The translations under genes and the position numbers were made by a program. The notes under the pieces were generated by a model, which was given only the letters and a program-made list of their open reading frames with translations, ran no database searches and was not told where the DNA came from. A stretch of DNA of 64,000 nt from JALYXV01 sp963733505 (GTDB lineage: Bacteria; Actinomycetota; Acidimicrobiia; Acidimicrobiales; Palsa-688): contig CAVTDW010000008.1 of assembly GCA_963733505.1 (NCBI GenBank), forward strand, positions 281,953-345,952, read 5' to 3'. Positions 53,815-62,705 of the stretch are shown here, piece by piece (the first letter of the stretch is position 1; every line of letters starts with the position of its first letter).

Positions 53815-54840
53815 ATGGACTATCGGATGCTCGGCAGCAGTGGATGCGCCGTGTCGTCGTTGGCGCTTGGCACCATGACCTTCGGGACTGAGACCGACGA
53901 AGCGGCTGCCCACGCCCAACTGGACCGTTTCGTCGAGGCGGGCGGAACCCTGATCGATACCGCCGACGTGTATGGGGCGGGAGCGTCGGAGGAGATCATC
54001 GGACGATGGCTGAGCAAGGTTCCGGCGACCGTCCGCGACTGCGTGGTGTTGGCCACCAAGGGCCGCTTTCCGACGTCGTCCGAGCCCAACGGCGCCGGCC
54101 TGTCGCGCCGCCATCTCTCCAAGGCGCTCGATGCGTCTCTCGCCCGGCTGCAGAGCGACGTCGTCGATCTGTATCAGGCCCACGCGTGGGATCCGCTGAC
54201 CCCTATCGACGAGACGCTGCGCTTCTATGACGACGCGGTTCGCGCCGGGAAGGTGCGCTACGTCGGCTTCTCGAACTTCACCGGCTGGCAGATCCAAAAG
54301 GCAGTGGACGAGTGCCGTCGATCAGGGCTGGCGGCGCCGGTCTCACTGCAGCCTCAGTACAACCTGCTGGTCCGAGAGGTCGAGTGGGAGATCATCCCCG
54401 CCTGTGAATCCACCGGGTTGGGTGTCCTGCCGTGGAGTCCCCTCGGGGGCGGCTGGCTCACGGGCAAGTACCGCCGCGACGAACGCCCGTCGGGTGCCAC
54501 CCGGCTGGGCGAGAACCCCGACCGCGGCGTCGAAGCGTACGATCGCCGGCAAACGATGGCGCGGACGTGGGCGGTCATCGACTGCGTGCAAGCGATCGCA
54601 TCGCGCCGAGGTTGCTCGATGGCCCAGGTGGCGATCGCCTGGCTGGCGGCCCGGCCCGCGGTCACCTCGGTGATTCTGGGGGCACGGACGCTGGACCAGC
54701 TCGAGGGCAACCTCGGCGCAACCGAGGTACAGCTCGACGCCGAGGAGTCAGCCGAGCTGGATCGGGTGAGTGATCCCTCGGCCGCCGACTACCCCTACGG
54801 CGGGCCCGGAGTCGAACAGCGGAGCCGAACGCTCCCGTAA
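53815..54840 (+). CDS. Aldo/keto reductase
   Basis: A 341-residue NADPH-dependent oxidoreductase of the AKR superfamily. The catalytic tetrad is visible: Asp and Tyr in LIDTADVYGAGASEE, Lys in VVLATKGRF and His in DLYQAHAWDP. Cofactor-binding motifs GFSNFTGWQ, SLQPQYNLLVREVE, GVLPWSPLGGGWLTGKY and VTSVILGARTLDQLEGNL follow. Most like AKR11/AKR12-type bacterial members. ATG 53815 chosen; a GTG six bases earlier is equally possible. Downstream the DevR-like gene starts after about 100 bases. Confidence 0.94.
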   Translation: MDYRMLGSSGCAVSSLALGTMTFGTETDEAAAHAQLDRFVEAGGTLIDTADVYGAGASEEIIGRWLSKVPATVRDCVVLATKGRFPTSSEPNGAGLSRRHLSKALDASLARLQSDVVDLYQAHAWDPLTPIDETLRFYDDAVRAGKVRYVGFSNFTGWQIQKAVDECRRSGLAAPVSLQPQYNLLVREVEWEIIPACESTGLGVLPWSPLGGGWLTGKYRRDERPSGATRLGENPDRGVEAYDRRQTMARTWAVIDCVQAIASRRGCSMAQVAIAWLAARPAVTSVILGARTLDQLEGNLGATEVQLDAEESAELDRVSDPSAADYPYGGPGVEQRSRTLP

Positions 54841-54943
54841 TACCACCTTCAACCATCGGATCTGATCGTCAAGACCTTTCCCTTCGGCACCATTCGGGTC
54901 GCACCGCTGGCCGATCTGCGATCGCGATTGGCACCATGGGGGG

Positions 54944-55600
54944 ATGGTTACCCGTGTCTTCCTCCTCGACGACCACGAGCTGGTGCGACGGGGCGTGCGC
55001 GAATTGGTGTCGGTCGAGGAGGACATCGTCATCGTGGGTGAGGCCGGGACGGGCGAAGAAGCCCTCCAGCGGATCCCGGCCGTCAAGCCCGATGTCGCCG
55101 TCCTCGATGTTCGCCTCGGCGGCGATCCCTCCGGGATGACCGGGATCGAGGTATGCCGCGAGGTCCGTTCGTCGCATCCCGAGGTCGCCTGTGTCATGTT
55201 GACGAGCTACGCCGACGACGATGCCCTCTTTTCTTCGATCATGGCGGGGGCGGCGGGTTACGTCCTGAAGCAGATCCGGGGTTCGGAGCTGGTCAACGCC
55301 ATCCGCCGGGTCGCCGCGGGCGAGAGTCTCCTCGACCCGGCGGTCACGGCCCGGGTGCTGGAGCGACTCCGTGCCCCGGTGGCCGATCCCCTCTCGGTCC
55401 TGAGCGCCCAGGAACGCCGAATTCTCGACCTGATCACCGAGGGCATGACCAACCGCCAGATCGGCGAAGACATGTTCCTGGCCGAGAAGACGGTGAAGAA
55501 CTACGTCAGCCACCTGCTGGCCAAACTCGGGATGGAACGCCGGACCGAGGCAGCCGCCTATGCCGCGACGCTCGCCGAACGCCGGCGATCCAGCCCATGA
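54944..55600 (+). CDS. DevR/NarL-type response regulator
   Basis: A 218-residue LuxR-family transcription factor. Receiver: VTRVFLLDDHELVRRGVRELV, phospho-acceptor Asp in VAVLDVRLGG (about 54), Thr/Lys in CVMLTSYADDD and YVLKQIRG. HTH: LSAQERRILDLITEGMTNRQIGEDMFLAEKTVKNYVSHLLAKLGM. The insertion around LGGDPSGMTGIEV and the helix sequence AEKTVKNYVSHLLAKLGM are characteristic of DevR/DosR. The kinase gene follows after 4 bases, so they are a cognate pair, probably responding to oxygen or redox state. Confidence 0.94.
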   Translation: MVTRVFLLDDHELVRRGVRELVSVEEDIVIVGEAGTGEEALQRIPAVKPDVAVLDVRLGGDPSGMTGIEVCREVRSSHPEVACVMLTSYADDDALFSSIMAGAAGYVLKQIRGSELVNAIRRVAAGESLLDPAVTARVLERLRAPVADPLSVLSAQERRILDLITEGMTNRQIGEDMFLAEKTVKNYVSHLLAKLGMERRTEAAAYAATLAERRRSSP

Positions 55601-55604
55601 GCAC

Positions 55605-56756
55605 ATGAGCCCACTGCGCGGCGTCGAGGATCCTGACCGGCTCCGGGCGCTCGTGGCCGCCGTCTTGGCCGTCAGCACCGATCTGTCACTTCCGGCACTA
55701 CTGCGCCACATCGTGGAGTCCGCGGTCACCTTGGTCGACGCCAGCTACGGGGCCCTCGGTGTCCTGGATGCCGCCGGCGCCGGGCTGGCGGAGTTCGTCA
55801 ACGTCGGGATGACCGCGGAGCAGATCGCGGCCATCGGGCACCTCCCCGAAGGTCACGGCATCTTGGGATTGCTCATCTTGGAGCCCGAACCGCTGCGCCT
55901 CGCCGACCTCGGGGCCCATCCCGACAGCTTCGGGTTCCCCGAGCATCATCCACCAATGCGATCGTTCCTCGGAGTTCCGGTTCGGTTGCGTGACCAGGTG
56001 TTCGGGAACCTGTACCTGACCGACAAGCACGGCGCCCCTGAGTTCTCCAAGGAGGACGAGATCCTGGCGGTGGCCTTGGCTGGAGCCGCGGGCGTCGCGA
56101 TCGAGAACAGCCGTTTGCTGGCCCGGGTGCAGGAACTGACGCTCGTCGAGGACCGCGAGCGCATCGCCGCGGACCTCCACGACACGGTCATTCAACGTCT
56201 CTTTGCCACCGGGCTCGGATTGCAGAGCAGCGTCGGGAAAATCGACAACCCGGCTGCGGCGGCGCGGGTCCAAGAAGCAGTCGACGAACTCGACGAGACG
56301 ATCCGCCAGATCCGCTCCACGATCTTCGCCCTGCAGGGCCCCCGAGTAGGCGGGCGGACCTTGCGTGACGAGATCCTGGCGCTGGCGACCGAGGCGGCGC
56401 CGAACCTCGGCTTCGAGCCTCGGGTCCGATTCGAAGGCCTGATCGATCACATCGTCAGCGACCTCGTCGGTGTCCACCTGCTGGCGGTGCTGCGAGAAGC
56501 TCTGGCCAACGTGGTTCGCCACGCCGGAGCGTCGCGCGTGCTGGTCGAGGTGACAGTGACGAGCGACGACCTGGTCGCCAAGGTCACCGACGACGGCGTC
56601 GGGGCGGGGCCGGGCCAGCGGCCGGGGGGAAAGGGCCTCGCCAGCCTGCGCCACCGGGCCGAGACGCTCGGGGGAACGCTCGAGGTAGGCGAAGGTGCCG
56701 ACGGGACCGGCACGACGGTGTGCTGGTGGGTACCGCTTCGGACCGACGGTCGCTGA
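55605..56756 (+). CDS. DevS-type GAF sensor histidine kinase
   Basis: A 383-residue HisKA_3 kinase. One GAF domain (about 20-170: LPALLRHIVESAVTLVDASYGALGVLD, GHLPEGHGILGLLI, HHPPMRSFLGVPVRLRDQVFGNLYLTDK), the phospho-acceptor His in RIAADLHDTVIQRLFATGLGLQ (about 191), and a HATPase (LREALANVVRHAGAS, VTDDGVGAGPGQRPGGKGLASLRHRA). Mycobacterial DevS has two GAF domains with heme in the first; here only one is present, with a PPMRSFLGVP motif shared by both. A His pair (EHHPP) may be heme-relevant, but this is uncertain. Confidence 0.93.
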   Translation: MSPLRGVEDPDRLRALVAAVLAVSTDLSLPALLRHIVESAVTLVDASYGALGVLDAAGAGLAEFVNVGMTAEQIAAIGHLPEGHGILGLLILEPEPLRLADLGAHPDSFGFPEHHPPMRSFLGVPVRLRDQVFGNLYLTDKHGAPEFSKEDEILAVALAGAAGVAIENSRLLARVQELTLVEDRERIAADLHDTVIQRLFATGLGLQSSVGKIDNPAAAARVQEAVDELDETIRQIRSTIFALQGPRVGGRTLRDEILALATEAAPNLGFEPRVRFEGLIDHIVSDLVGVHLLAVLREALANVVRHAGASRVLVEVTVTSDDLVAKVTDDGVGAGPGQRPGGKGLASLRHRAETLGGTLEVGEGADGTGTTVCWWVPLRTDGR

Positions 56757-56802
56757 CCCGGTCGCTGGGCCGTCCCTGACCGGGTCGCTAGACCCCGAGC
56801 GG

Positions 56803-57132
56803 TCAGGCGACGGCCGACCAACCGGTGATGATCTCCGAGGACAGACGAAAACAGTGAGCGTCGTCGCCGCCACGGAGCATCCTCGCCACGCCGGTTACGT
56901 ACACGCCCCACTCGGCGCGCCCGTCGGACGCCAGATGATCTGCCTCGAAGGCAACCACCGAGTTGGCGATGGCACGAGCCAGGTTGTCGCCCGGACCGGG
57001 GCCGAAAACGACGTCCTCGCCGAAGATCTCAAACGTCACCGGGATGATCACCGGGACCGCCCGCATGGTGGCGGCTACTCGGCCCCGGCCGCCTGGCGCC
57101 AAAAGCGCCAGGCACCGGAGTCGCGTGAGCAC
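56803..57132 (-). CDS. PNPOx-fold flavin/F420-binding-like protein
   Basis: Small split-barrel protein of about 109 residues. The pattern CLALLAPGGRGRVAATMRAVPVIIPVTFEIFGEDVVFGPGPGDNLARAIANSVVAFEADHL follows the pyridoxamine-5'-phosphate-oxidase-like family (Rv-type nitroreductase/FMN binders). GTG 57132 is used, but the frame stays open upstream and the real N-terminus may be a little longer. It is the last of a run of minus-strand genes including alcohol dehydrogenase and a second PNPOx protein at 59122. Confidence 0.7.
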   Translation of the reverse strand: MLTRLRCLALLAPGGRGRVAATMRAVPVIIPVTFEIFGEDVVFGPGPGDNLARAIANSVVAFEADHLASDGRAEWGVYVTGVARMLRGGDDAHCFRLSSEIITGWSAVA

Positions 57133-57319
57133 CTGCCGATCGAATCGCGTCTCTGGTTGCCAACCCGACCCGCGATCCGCCAGCGTCGGGAGTCGGGCCC
57201 GGAGCCAAATCGTTGCGAGAACGCTCGTACTGCACGACGGCCGCCTTTTCCCCAGGTCTAGCGAGGCGCGTCGGACGGCTCGTCGGACAGACGTTCGATT
57301 TCACGCGCGAGTGCAGTTG

Positions 57320-58357
57320 TCATGGCGTTATGACGACCTTGAGGGCTCCTGTGTCGGCCGCGCGAGCGAACGTGTCGTAGGCCGCGAGGAAGTCATCCAT
57401 TGCGAACTGATGGGTCACGAGACGCCCGACTTGGAGTTGGTGGCCGATGAGGCGCAGCAATGTCGGTGTCGAATACGTGTCTACCAGTCCAGTGGTTATC
57501 GTGACGTCTCGGCTCCACAGTTGTTCGAGGTGCAGCGTTGCTGGTTGGCCATGCACACCAATGTTGGCGACGTGGCCACCGGGGCGAATCAGGGTGGCCG
57601 CCAACTCGAATGTGCTCGGGACGCCGACCGCTTCGATCGCGACGTCGGCTCCCAGACCACCGGTCAATCCTTTGATGACCTCGAGGGGATCCTCGCGGCC
57701 ATTGTTGACCGTAATGTCGGCACCGAACTGCTTGGCCGCCTCCAGGCGACTATCGGTCAGATCGATCGCCACGATGTGGCTGGGGCTGAACAGTTGGGCG
57801 CCCATGACGGCCGAAAGGCCGATCGGTCCCGCCCCCACGATCGCGACGACGTCGCCCGGCTGGACGCAACCATTGAGGACACCGACTTCGTAGCCCGTCG
57901 GCAAGATATCGGACATCATCAGAATGTCCTCATCGGCGACACCCGGGGGTATCGGATAGGTAGAGGTGTCGGCAAATGGGACCCGGACATATTCGGCCTG
58001 TGTGCCGTCAATTAGATGGCCGAGGATCCAGCCGCCCCCGCCGAGGCATTGGCCGTAACGACCCTGCCGGCAGAACCGGCACGCCCCGCATGCCGTGATG
58101 CACGAGACCAGGACCCGGTCTCCTACTCGCACGGACTTCACCGACGGGCCGATTTCGACAACGGTGCCGACTGCTTCATGGCCGAGGATGCGACCGTCGG
58201 TTACTTCGGGAACATCGCCTTTCAAAATGTGCAGGTCCGACCCGCAAATGGTGGTCGCGTCGACGCGGACGATGGCGTCACTGTCGTCGAGAAGGACCGG
58301 GTTGGGTACTTCTTCCCACGCCTTTTGGCCGGGACCGTGGTACACGAGTGCGTGCAT
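57320..58357 (-). CDS. Zinc-dependent alcohol dehydrogenase
   Basis: A 345-residue medium-chain dehydrogenase. Catalytic zinc ligands: Cys in TTICGSDLH (about 38), His-Glu in GHEAVG (about 60) ; structural zinc cysteines in CGACRFCRQGRYGQC. NAD-binding GAGPIGLSAV lies near 172. LMMSDILPTGYEV is typical of the TDH/formaldehyde-type branch. ATG 58357 follows ACAGGAGAC. Probably reduces or oxidises a small alcohol/aldehyde. It follows the membrane protein at 58391 by 33 bases and may share its transcript. Confidence 0.95.
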   Translation of the reverse strand: MHALVYHGPGQKAWEEVPNPVLLDDSDAIVRVDATTICGSDLHILKGDVPEVTDGRILGHEAVGTVVEIGPSVKSVRVGDRVLVSCITACGACRFCRQGRYGQCLGGGGWILGHLIDGTQAEYVRVPFADTSTYPIPPGVADEDILMMSDILPTGYEVGVLNGCVQPGDVVAIVGAGPIGLSAVMGAQLFSPSHIVAIDLTDSRLEAAKQFGADITVNNGREDPLEVIKGLTGGLGADVAIEAVGVPSTFELAATLIRPGGHVANIGVHGQPATLHLEQLWSRDVTITTGLVDTYSTPTLLRLIGHQLQVGRLVTHQFAMDDFLAAYDTFARAADTGALKVVITP

Positions 58358-58390
58358 GATGTCTCCTGTCGCTTGAACTGAGGTGGCGAG

Positions 58391-59064
58391 CTATGCCTGG
58401 CGGATGTGCCGGGCGGCGATCCTGGGGTCGGCGATGAAGTCGCCGATCGTGACGAGCAGCATGATGAGAAACCCGATCAGGGCGCCGATGGCGGCATACA
58501 GAGCGATCGTGCTGACAACCGACCAGCCCCAGGCATAGGTCAAGAGGCCGCGCAGCGTTTCACCCTTGAATGCGGTGGCGACCTGCGCCGTCAACTTGGC
58601 GTTTGTCGGGTCCGCCTGGGAGGCGGTGCTCAACTGCGAGTAGGTCAAACCACCCGAGGACGTCACCAGGTGGCGGTGGATAAACCCGTCGGCGTAGGCC
58701 TTGGCCTTGGGCCCGGTGTCGACCTTCTGGCCGGCGTACTGCTGCAGATCAGGGAACTCGGCCGGGTTCAACGCGGCACTGCCCTTGGCGGGAAAAGAGA
58801 TGTTCTGCGCGGCGAGCTGTGTGTGGACCATGTTCAGGCCGAAATGGCTTCCGTAGAAGAGCAGGCCGCTGCCAACGCCCAAAATGACAGCCAGCATTAT
58901 TTCGACGACGCGGCGGGTCGCCACGAAGCCGATAAGTGTACGGCGACTTTCGACGACGGCAGTGGGCGCGGTGGAACCTCCATCGCTCGATGCGGCCGTG
59001 GCGGCGTGGCGGTGGCGGTGGCGGTGGTAGGCGTGGCGGCGACTGGTGCGATAAGGGTGGACAT
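58391..59064 (-). CDS. Membrane protein, unknown function (one frameshift)
   Basis: Protein of about 224 residues with two membrane spans (VVEIMLAVILGVGSGLLFYGSHFG and WSVVSTIALYAAIGALIGFLIMLLVTIGDF) flanking a soluble loop (YAGQKVDTGPKAKAYADGFIHRHL). The best start is ATG 59064 (MSTLIAPVAATPTTATATAT), which has AAGGAG 8 bases before it, but that frame stops after 57 residues. The transmembrane part is in another frame, open from the same region through AASSDGGSTAPTAVVESRRTLIGF. A one-base loss in the GGCGGT repeat near 59000-59030 would explain it. If not, the gene starts at GTG 58924 (177 residues). The loop resembles a small-molecule or c-type assembly module, but I do not recognise it. 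Confidence 0.65.
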
Positions 59065-59121
59065 TGAAGGTTCTCCTTGTTGAGATGGTTCGAGTGGGTG
59101 GAGGAAGTCAGACGGCGGAAA

Positions 59122-59625
59122 TCAGAGTTCGAGGGGGAGTACCCGAAGCCGCCGGCCACTTATGGTGCGCGGGCGAATGACGAACCAAGACTGACGTTCC
59201 CCCGGCGCCCAGGTGACTAGGACGAGACGGCGGAGCCGTTCCGATGTGGGGTCAATGGCGTCGCCGATATCGTCGGCATGGCCATGGACGACGACGCTCC
59301 AACCGGATTGCGTCGATGTGTCGATGCAGTCGACTTCGAATGCGACATTGGTGAGAGACGCCTGGTTGAGCACGCTCTCCGCCGAGGTCCGGAAGAGAAC
59401 CGCGTCGCCGTCGAGCGCGTAATTTACGGGCAATATTTCGGGCTGACCGTCCACGACGAACGCGACGCGGCCGACCTGGGCCAGCGCCAGCAGATTCAGG
59501 CATTCGATCCGGCCAAGGGTTTCGAGATCTGCCGTGCCCGCCGGCCCCCCCGGGGCGATCGCGATGGACGAGGTTTGATTGTGCTGCGCGTTTTCGGTCA
59601 CAGCACAAGTGTGGGGGGTGGGCAC
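59122..59625 (-). CDS. Pyridoxamine 5'-phosphate oxidase-family protein
   Basis: A 167-residue split beta-barrel flavoprotein. GRIECLNLLALAQVGRVAFVVDGQPEILPVNYALDGDAVLFRTSAES and VVVHGHADDI match the PNPOx-like (Nim/Rv3131-context) family. Such proteins bind FMN or F420 and reduce small electrophiles. A Thr/Ala-rich N-terminus precedes the domain; the true start could be downstream, near ADLETLGRIECL. It is divergent from the ferritin-like gene, and a DevR-box-like sequence lies between them. Confidence 0.85.
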   Translation of the reverse strand: MPTPHTCAVTENAQHNQTSSIAIAPGGPAGTADLETLGRIECLNLLALAQVGRVAFVVDGQPEILPVNYALDGDAVLFRTSAESVLNQASLTNVAFEVDCIDTSTQSGWSVVVHGHADDIGDAIDPTSERLRRLVLVTWAPGERQSWFVIRPRTISGRRLRVLPLEL

Positions 59626-59657
59626 CCGCCCGGACTAGGGCCGGTCGCCTGTGCGTG

Positions 59658-59675
59658 AAGGGACCTTCGACCCCA
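59658..59675. promoter_or_regulatory. Possible degenerate DevR/DosR box
   Basis: AAGGGACCTTCGACCCCA lies between the divergent PNPOx and ferritin-like genes. It approximates the DosR 20-mer palindrome (GGGACT..AGTCCC) with GGGAC and GACCC half-sites. Given the DevR/DevS-like pair 4 kb away, control by it is possible; the match is imperfect. Confidence 0.3.
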
Positions 59676-59781
59676 CTTGCAACCGCCCGGGCGTCGATGG
59701 CCGATGCCGAGGGACGAAGGCCCGAGTCTGATGTGACGTTCGCCTCTGGTGGGGCTCTGCAGTCGCGAGGACAATCGGAGC

Positions 59782-60315
59782 ATGACACAGACCCAGCTGA
59801 TCGGCGGCAACGTCTGGGAGCAGGCGTTGCACCATCACCTCGTCTCCCACCTCGATGACGAGCGTGACCTGCTCGAGGCGTACCAGGAGGCCGCGATCAA
59901 GTCGGGGTCGGCCGCATTTCGCTATTTGGTGTCGATCATCATCGAGGACGAACGGCGCCACCACCGCCTCTTCGCAGACTTGGCAAAGACCTTGCAGACC
60001 GAGGTAGATGGGCTACCGGATGCGTTCGCGGTGCCCCGATTGGGACAGTGGGGGTTCGACCGGGCTCGGATAGGCGAGCTGACCGACGCGTTCCTGGTCC
60101 AAGAGCAGAAGGACGCGATGCAGCTGCACGATCTCGAAACCGAGCTCGATCCGGTGAAGGACACGACAATGTGGCCGCTCCTGGTCCAGCTGATGCAAGC
60201 GGACACCAGCAAGCACATCGCGATCTTGGAATTCGTCAAGGAGCATGTCGCCCGCGCATGGGACTCGAGTCAGGCCGACTGGGCGGGAATCGAGTTCAGC
60301 GCGGCGCGGCGGTGA
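59782..60315 (+). CDS. Ferritin-like diiron-type protein
   Basis: A 177-residue, all-helical protein. Carboxylate ligands of a diiron site appear as DERDLLEAYQE and IIIEDERRHHRLFADL (E-x-x-x-H), with later helix motifs QEQKDAMQLHDLETEL and MQADTSKHIAILEFV. The pattern matches ferritin-like/rubrerythrin-related proteins without a rubredoxin tail. It may handle iron or peroxide. ATG 59782 is used; the frame also opens from GTG 59749. Its last codons overlap the convergent CAP gene by 20 bases. Confidence 0.75.
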   Translation: MTQTQLIGGNVWEQALHHHLVSHLDDERDLLEAYQEAAIKSGSAAFRYLVSIIIEDERRHHRLFADLAKTLQTEVDGLPDAFAVPRLGQWGFDRARIGELTDAFLVQEQKDAMQLHDLETELDPVKDTTMWPLLVQLMQADTSKHIAILEFVKEHVARAWDSSQADWAGIEFSAARR

Positions 60316-61312
60316 AGCTCACGTCGCTGTAATGGTTCCAACCGTTGGCGATGTAGCTGTACACGCGCGCCCACAGCGTCTTGCCGCTCGGCAGCGCCGG
60401 TACGGCGAAGGTGGTCTGGTTCGGTGGCAGCAGTCCACTGTTGACCAGGTCAGTGGCGCCCATCGTCGTGCCCACGGTGACCGCGTAGTACCCGGCGCTC
60501 GAAACCGGTGCCCATGTGAACGGCCGGGTGGTGTCGACATTGGTTGCTCCCGGCGTCGGCCGGGTGAAGGTGGCCGTACTGCCTCCGGTGGCGGAGAACT
60601 TGGTGTCGGTCCAGGTCCACGTGCCTTGTACGTAACTGTAGATTCGGGCCCAAAGCGGCTGGCTGCCCGGGAGCGCGGGCACCGGGTAGCTGAGCTGGCT
60701 ATTGGTGAGCAGGCCGCTGTTGAGCAAATCGGTGCTCCCCTGGCTCGAGCCGACGGTCAGGCAGTAATAGACCGCGCCGGGGACCTGTAGCCAACTGAAG
60801 GTTTGAGCCGACGGGAAGATGACCGTGCCGTTGACTGGGAACACCATGCTTGCGGCAGGCGGCGGAGGGTAGGCCACGAAGACTTCGGCTACCCATACCT
60901 GGCCGTGACTGTCGGTGGTCACGGCGACGGCGGTGCGGTTGTAGCTCGGGTTCACCATGTTGTCGCGAGCGGCGCCGGTGACGGCGAGGGCGTCGTAGAC
61001 CGCCTTGAGGCTGTACCCGTCGCCGATGTTCTCGCCGATCTTGGTCCAACCCGACGGTACTTGGGTTGCCAGGTTGGGGTTGTGCGCAAGCACGCCCGTG
61101 GCGGCCATCTGGTTGGCCCATTGCTGGGCGACCGACGCGAGCGTCGGATCAGTGGCGAGCTGAGCGACGCTGACAGTGCCGCGGAGGGTGTTGACCCAGG
61201 CGACCATGTCGTTCGGCCCGGTGGCCCGAGCCGGGGTAGTGAATGCCAGGATTGGAACGCTGAAGGTGGCGACCGCCACCACGATCTTGAGCAGCCTGGG
61301 GCGGCGGATCAT
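60296..61312 (-). CDS. Secreted CAP (SCP)-domain protein with two beta repeats
   Basis: A 338-residue exported protein. Signal peptide: RLLKIVVAVATFSVPILAFTTPARA. CAP domain (about 30-155): NDMVAWVNTLRG, VAQQWANQMAATGVLAHNPNLATQ (CAP His), GWTKIGENIGDG (GENI motif), and VWVAEVFVAYPPP. Then two repeats of about 88 residues, each with YxxTVGS/T, TDLL/VNSGLL and a VPALPxGxxLWARxYSY segment, Fn3-like. ATG 61312 overlaps the stop of the upstream secreted-protein gene (ATGA), so they are co-translated; the earlier open frame to 61363 lies inside that gene. A truncated copy of this repeat is found at 13.1 kb. Confidence 0.9.
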   Translation of the reverse strand: MIRRPRLLKIVVAVATFSVPILAFTTPARATGPNDMVAWVNTLRGTVSVAQLATDPTLASVAQQWANQMAATGVLAHNPNLATQVPSGWTKIGENIGDGYSLKAVYDALAVTGAARDNMVNPSYNRTAVAVTTDSHGQVWVAEVFVAYPPPPAASMVFPVNGTVIFPSAQTFSWLQVPGAVYYCLTVGSSQGSTDLLNSGLLTNSQLSYPVPALPGSQPLWARIYSYVQGTWTWTDTKFSATGGSTATFTRPTPGATNVDTTRPFTWAPVSSAGYYAVTVGTTMGATDLVNSGLLPPNQTTFAVPALPSGKTLWARVYSYIANGWNHYSDVSFTAAPR

Positions 61313-62298
61313 GCCAGGCGCAAGGGTCTTGTGACCGTGACCTTCCCGTTCGGATCGGTACATGCGGTGCCGCTTGCCGGGTGGCTCGTGTCGCCGCTGT
61401 AGGCGGCGGTGAAACGGTATGTCCCAGTCGCCGTAACCGTGAACGAATCGGATGTGTAGCTACCGCCACCGGCCAGGGACTTGACCGAGGTGAAAATCGG
61501 TGTCCCGGTGCACTTGGTGTTCTTCGGGCCGAAAAGCCTGAAGGTAATCGTGCCGGTCGGGTCGGGCACGGGCGGTGCCAGCGGCACCAGCGTGGCGGTG
61601 TCGGTAATCGAGCCACCCACCTCGGCGGTCGGCGTGGCTAAGGACTGAATGGGCAGGAGCGGCGCGACGGTCGTAAGGGAAGAACCGAAGCTGGTGCTCG
61701 TGCTGCCATTCACGGTGGAGGTGGCCTGGGCATACCCGAGCTGGGCCGTCTGCGCGGCGTTCGGCGCCGAGTGGCCGAGGGGCTTGGTCGGTTGCTTCAA
61801 GACGCTGAAGGTGAAATCGATCCGGCAAACCGAGTTGGCGGTCCCCGGGGGACCGAGCACGATCGGACCGCCGACAGGAACGAATGCCACCTGGCCGGTA
61901 TTCAGATTGACAGTGGTGACGGTCAGGATTCGCAGGGCGCACGCCGTCCCCGACTCACCGAGCGCGGTTGGGGTAAGCAAGAACACTCCCGGATCCGCCG
62001 AGGACGCAGGGCAGTCTCCGGTAGCCGTGAAACTGGCTTTGCCGCACGATGGGACGAACCTGATCGAACTCAGCGTGAGGTTGCCGTTACTCTCCGGCGG
62101 CGTCGAGATATTCACGATCTGCAGGGTCGCAGGCAGGCCGAGCTGGCCAACTGTCACATTGGTCGGAAAGCTCGGTATGGCGCCGAAGCCCGCGCCGGCT
62201 GTCGCCGACCCTGCGGTGACGATGAACGGGACCGCGGCGACGACAAGCGCGACCACGGCCCGCAACGCCCGGCCCCGACGCAGCGGCCGATGCCACAT
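61309..62298 (-). CDS. Secreted Ig-like domain protein, paralogue of 3.7 kb gene
   Basis: A 329-residue exported protein. Signal: VVALVVAAVPFIVTAGSATAG. N-terminal domain (about 32-170): GQLGLPATLQIVNISTPPES, SIRFVPSCGKASFTATGDCPASSADPGVFLLTPTALGESGTACALRI, aligning with LAPSCGATRSGTTVCPSPDPGVFHLSSPATGAAGTACAGVTF of the gene at 3716. Ig-like domain (about 225-320): GGSITDTATLVPL, GTITFRLFGPKNTKCTGTPIF, TYRFTAAYSGDTSHPASG. It lacks the DUF11 repeats of its paralogue. Operon with the CAP protein suggests a common cell-surface structure. Confidence 0.85.
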   Translation of the reverse strand: MWHRPLRRGRALRAVVALVVAAVPFIVTAGSATAGAGFGAIPSFPTNVTVGQLGLPATLQIVNISTPPESNGNLTLSSIRFVPSCGKASFTATGDCPASSADPGVFLLTPTALGESGTACALRILTVTTVNLNTGQVAFVPVGGPIVLGPPGTANSVCRIDFTFSVLKQPTKPLGHSAPNAAQTAQLGYAQATSTVNGSTSTSFGSSLTTVAPLLPIQSLATPTAEVGGSITDTATLVPLAPPVPDPTGTITFRLFGPKNTKCTGTPIFTSVKSLAGGGSYTSDSFTVTATGTYRFTAAYSGDTSHPASGTACTDPNGKVTVTRPLRLA

Positions 62299-62705
62299 AC
62301 CTACCGCAGGCTGCGCTCAGTGCCTCGCCGATCCGTGCTTGCCGATCAGTGTCTCGATCTGTGTCTCATTGTGCCTCGTCGATCGTCCATTTGTCACCCT
62401 CGCCCCCGGTCGAATTGCATGAGATGGCCACTTTCCGGCGCGCGGCAGTGCGCAGCTCGCCAACCCGGCAGAATCGCGTTTGGTCGAAACCCGTCGGACG
62501 TCAGCGACGGCCTAGGTTCGCTCCGCCCTCTGGCTGGAAGCGAGGACTCGCACCGCGCGCTGACCGCGGGTACAGGATAAGCGCTAAGCACAAATAGCGA
62601 TATGGCTCGAAATGACTATTTCCATACCACCCGGTAGGCCTTTCGCGAGGTCGGGCGGCGAGCCACCCCCGGGTACCATCCACGCGACATGGGACTCGTG
62701 CCGGC
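62299..62705. other. Divergent intergenic region
   Basis: About 400 bases between a minus-strand secreted-protein gene and the plus-strand siderophore-interacting gene. An AT-rich block at about 62580-62630 contains AAATAG and CTATTT as a short inverted pair 20 bases apart and is the best promoter candidate. Between 62330 and 62395 a CTCG/GATC-rich degenerate repeat is seen. No gene is supported. Confidence 0.5.

Noticed and set aside
57029..57304. Minus-strand frame upstream of the small PNPOx-like gene
   Set aside because: In a different frame from the PNPOx domain, with Pro/Arg-rich content and no recognisable motif.
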